Positions 63,574-64,000 of a stretch of DNA of 64,000 nucleotides are shown piece after piece. The DNA lies in NCBI GenBank assembly GCA_037954235.1, contig JBBMOA010000005.1, positions 262,501-326,500 on the forward strand, written 5' to 3'. Each line of letters opens with the position of its first letter. Position 1 is the first letter of the stretch. The notes below the pieces were generated by a model. That model was not told the origin of the DNA and ran no database searches. It worked only from the letters and a program-made list of their open reading frames with translations. The DNA is from Aulostomus chinensis (lineage: Eukaryota > Chordata > Actinopteri > Syngnathiformes > Aulostomidae). A program made the translations under genes and the position numbers.

Positions 63574-64000
63574 ATTTTATTTGTAGAGCCTGTTTCCACC
63601 ACCAGTTTGTCTCCAGGCTTCATGGCATCATAACAACATCCTCTGCCCTTAGACCCTCACATCGACTGAGGAGAAACTCCATAGAAAACCCTTTTAACAG
63701 GGAAAAATCTGAGAAACCTCAGGGTGAGGAGGGGAGGAGGATCCCTCACCAGGAGGGACAGACGTGCAGGAGATGTTGGTACAGACAAGAAAACAGTTTA
63801 CAATACAAAATGTGGGAAACATGGAAATGTTAATAACAGTTGAAGAAGGAAGCTTCTGGAAGGGGAGGCAGGGAGAGCAAGCCAGCTTGATGGGGGGCTG
63901 GATGGCAGACTGGTTCATGGAAGGGGAGCGCAGGCCGGTGTAACAGTAGGGAATAAGAGGAGGGGGCGATGCAGGCGGCGGTTGGGGCTCTGGTGGATCT
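63574..64000 (+). mobile_element. Common fish interspersed repeat, unclassified
   Basis: ATTTTATTTGTAGAGCCTGT, CATCATAACAACATCCTCTG, CCTTAGACCCTCACATCG, AAACCCTTTTAACAGGGAAA and GGATCCCTCACCAGGAGG follow the order of a repeat found throughout fish genomes beside (AAGGC)n. Runs to the window edge. Confidence 0.55.

Overview
The window looks like teleost fish nuclear DNA. It has no bacterial-style gene packing. Coding traces are short and broken, often bounded by GT/AG splice sites, and the interspersed repeats are of kinds typical of bony fish: L2/CR1-like and L1-like LINEs, a Penelope-like element, a PIF/Harbinger transposon, hAT remnants, a KDZ/Zisupton-type zinc-binding fragment, long CA/GT and ATT microsatellites and several satellites. 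Family names come from reading translations and motifs by eye, not from a database search. I recognised no rRNA, tRNA or CRISPR array and no complete conserved host gene.

The dominant structure is a very large imperfect inverted duplication. The left arm (about 18,965-34,921) is repeated in reverse complement as the right arm (about 49,199-62,428). Across left 22.8-31.3 kb, paired positions add to about 84,006-84,008 throughout, so net indels are close to zero over 8.5 kb. The arms differ at four main places: a 2.6 kb block present only on the left (20,192-22,811), a 22-bp minisatellite twice as long on the right, a GT-rich minisatellite twice as long on the left, and the inner ends. Each inner end meets a 44-bp satellite, again in opposite orientations (34,925-37,965 and 46,462-47,497). 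A 1.7 kb block (47,497-49,198) lies between satellite and arm on the right only.

Layout. 0-9 kb: a CA repeat, a decayed L2-like LINE, then a broken multi-exon gene of a fish-expanded SAMD3-like family carrying a 36-bp in-frame minisatellite. 9-16.6 kb: L1-like, hAT and second L2-like remnants plus simple repeats. 16.6-18.9 kb: pieces of MAP4K-type kinase and Notch-type EGF sequence and shorter copies of blocks that recur inside the arms. 18.97-34.9 kb: left arm with an arih2 fragment and a KDZ fragment (left only), a MAP4K-type kinase retro-fragment, a Harbinger element, a zinc-finger fragment and minisatellites. 34.9-49.2 kb: centre with satellites, the C-terminal part of a second SAMD3-like gene, a Penelope-like reverse transcriptase remnant, a mib1 ankyrin fragment and a class IIa HDAC (hdac7-like) fragment. 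49.2-62.4 kb: right arm. 62.4-64 kb: a 97-bp tandem array with telomere-like TTAGGG motifs and a common fish repeat.

Nothing here seems to act as a pathway. The sequence reads as a graveyard of truncated, partly intronless host-gene fragments embedded in satellites and a giant palindrome-like duplication. That combination is known from B chromosomes, sex chromosomes and subtelomeric or pericentromeric blocks; which applies cannot be decided from the window. The most distinctive signals are the palindrome, the clustering of five or more unrelated host-gene fragments, a pair of hammerhead-ribozyme-like motifs associated with the Penelope-like sequence, and a minisatellite packed with the GTCACGTGAC palindrome.
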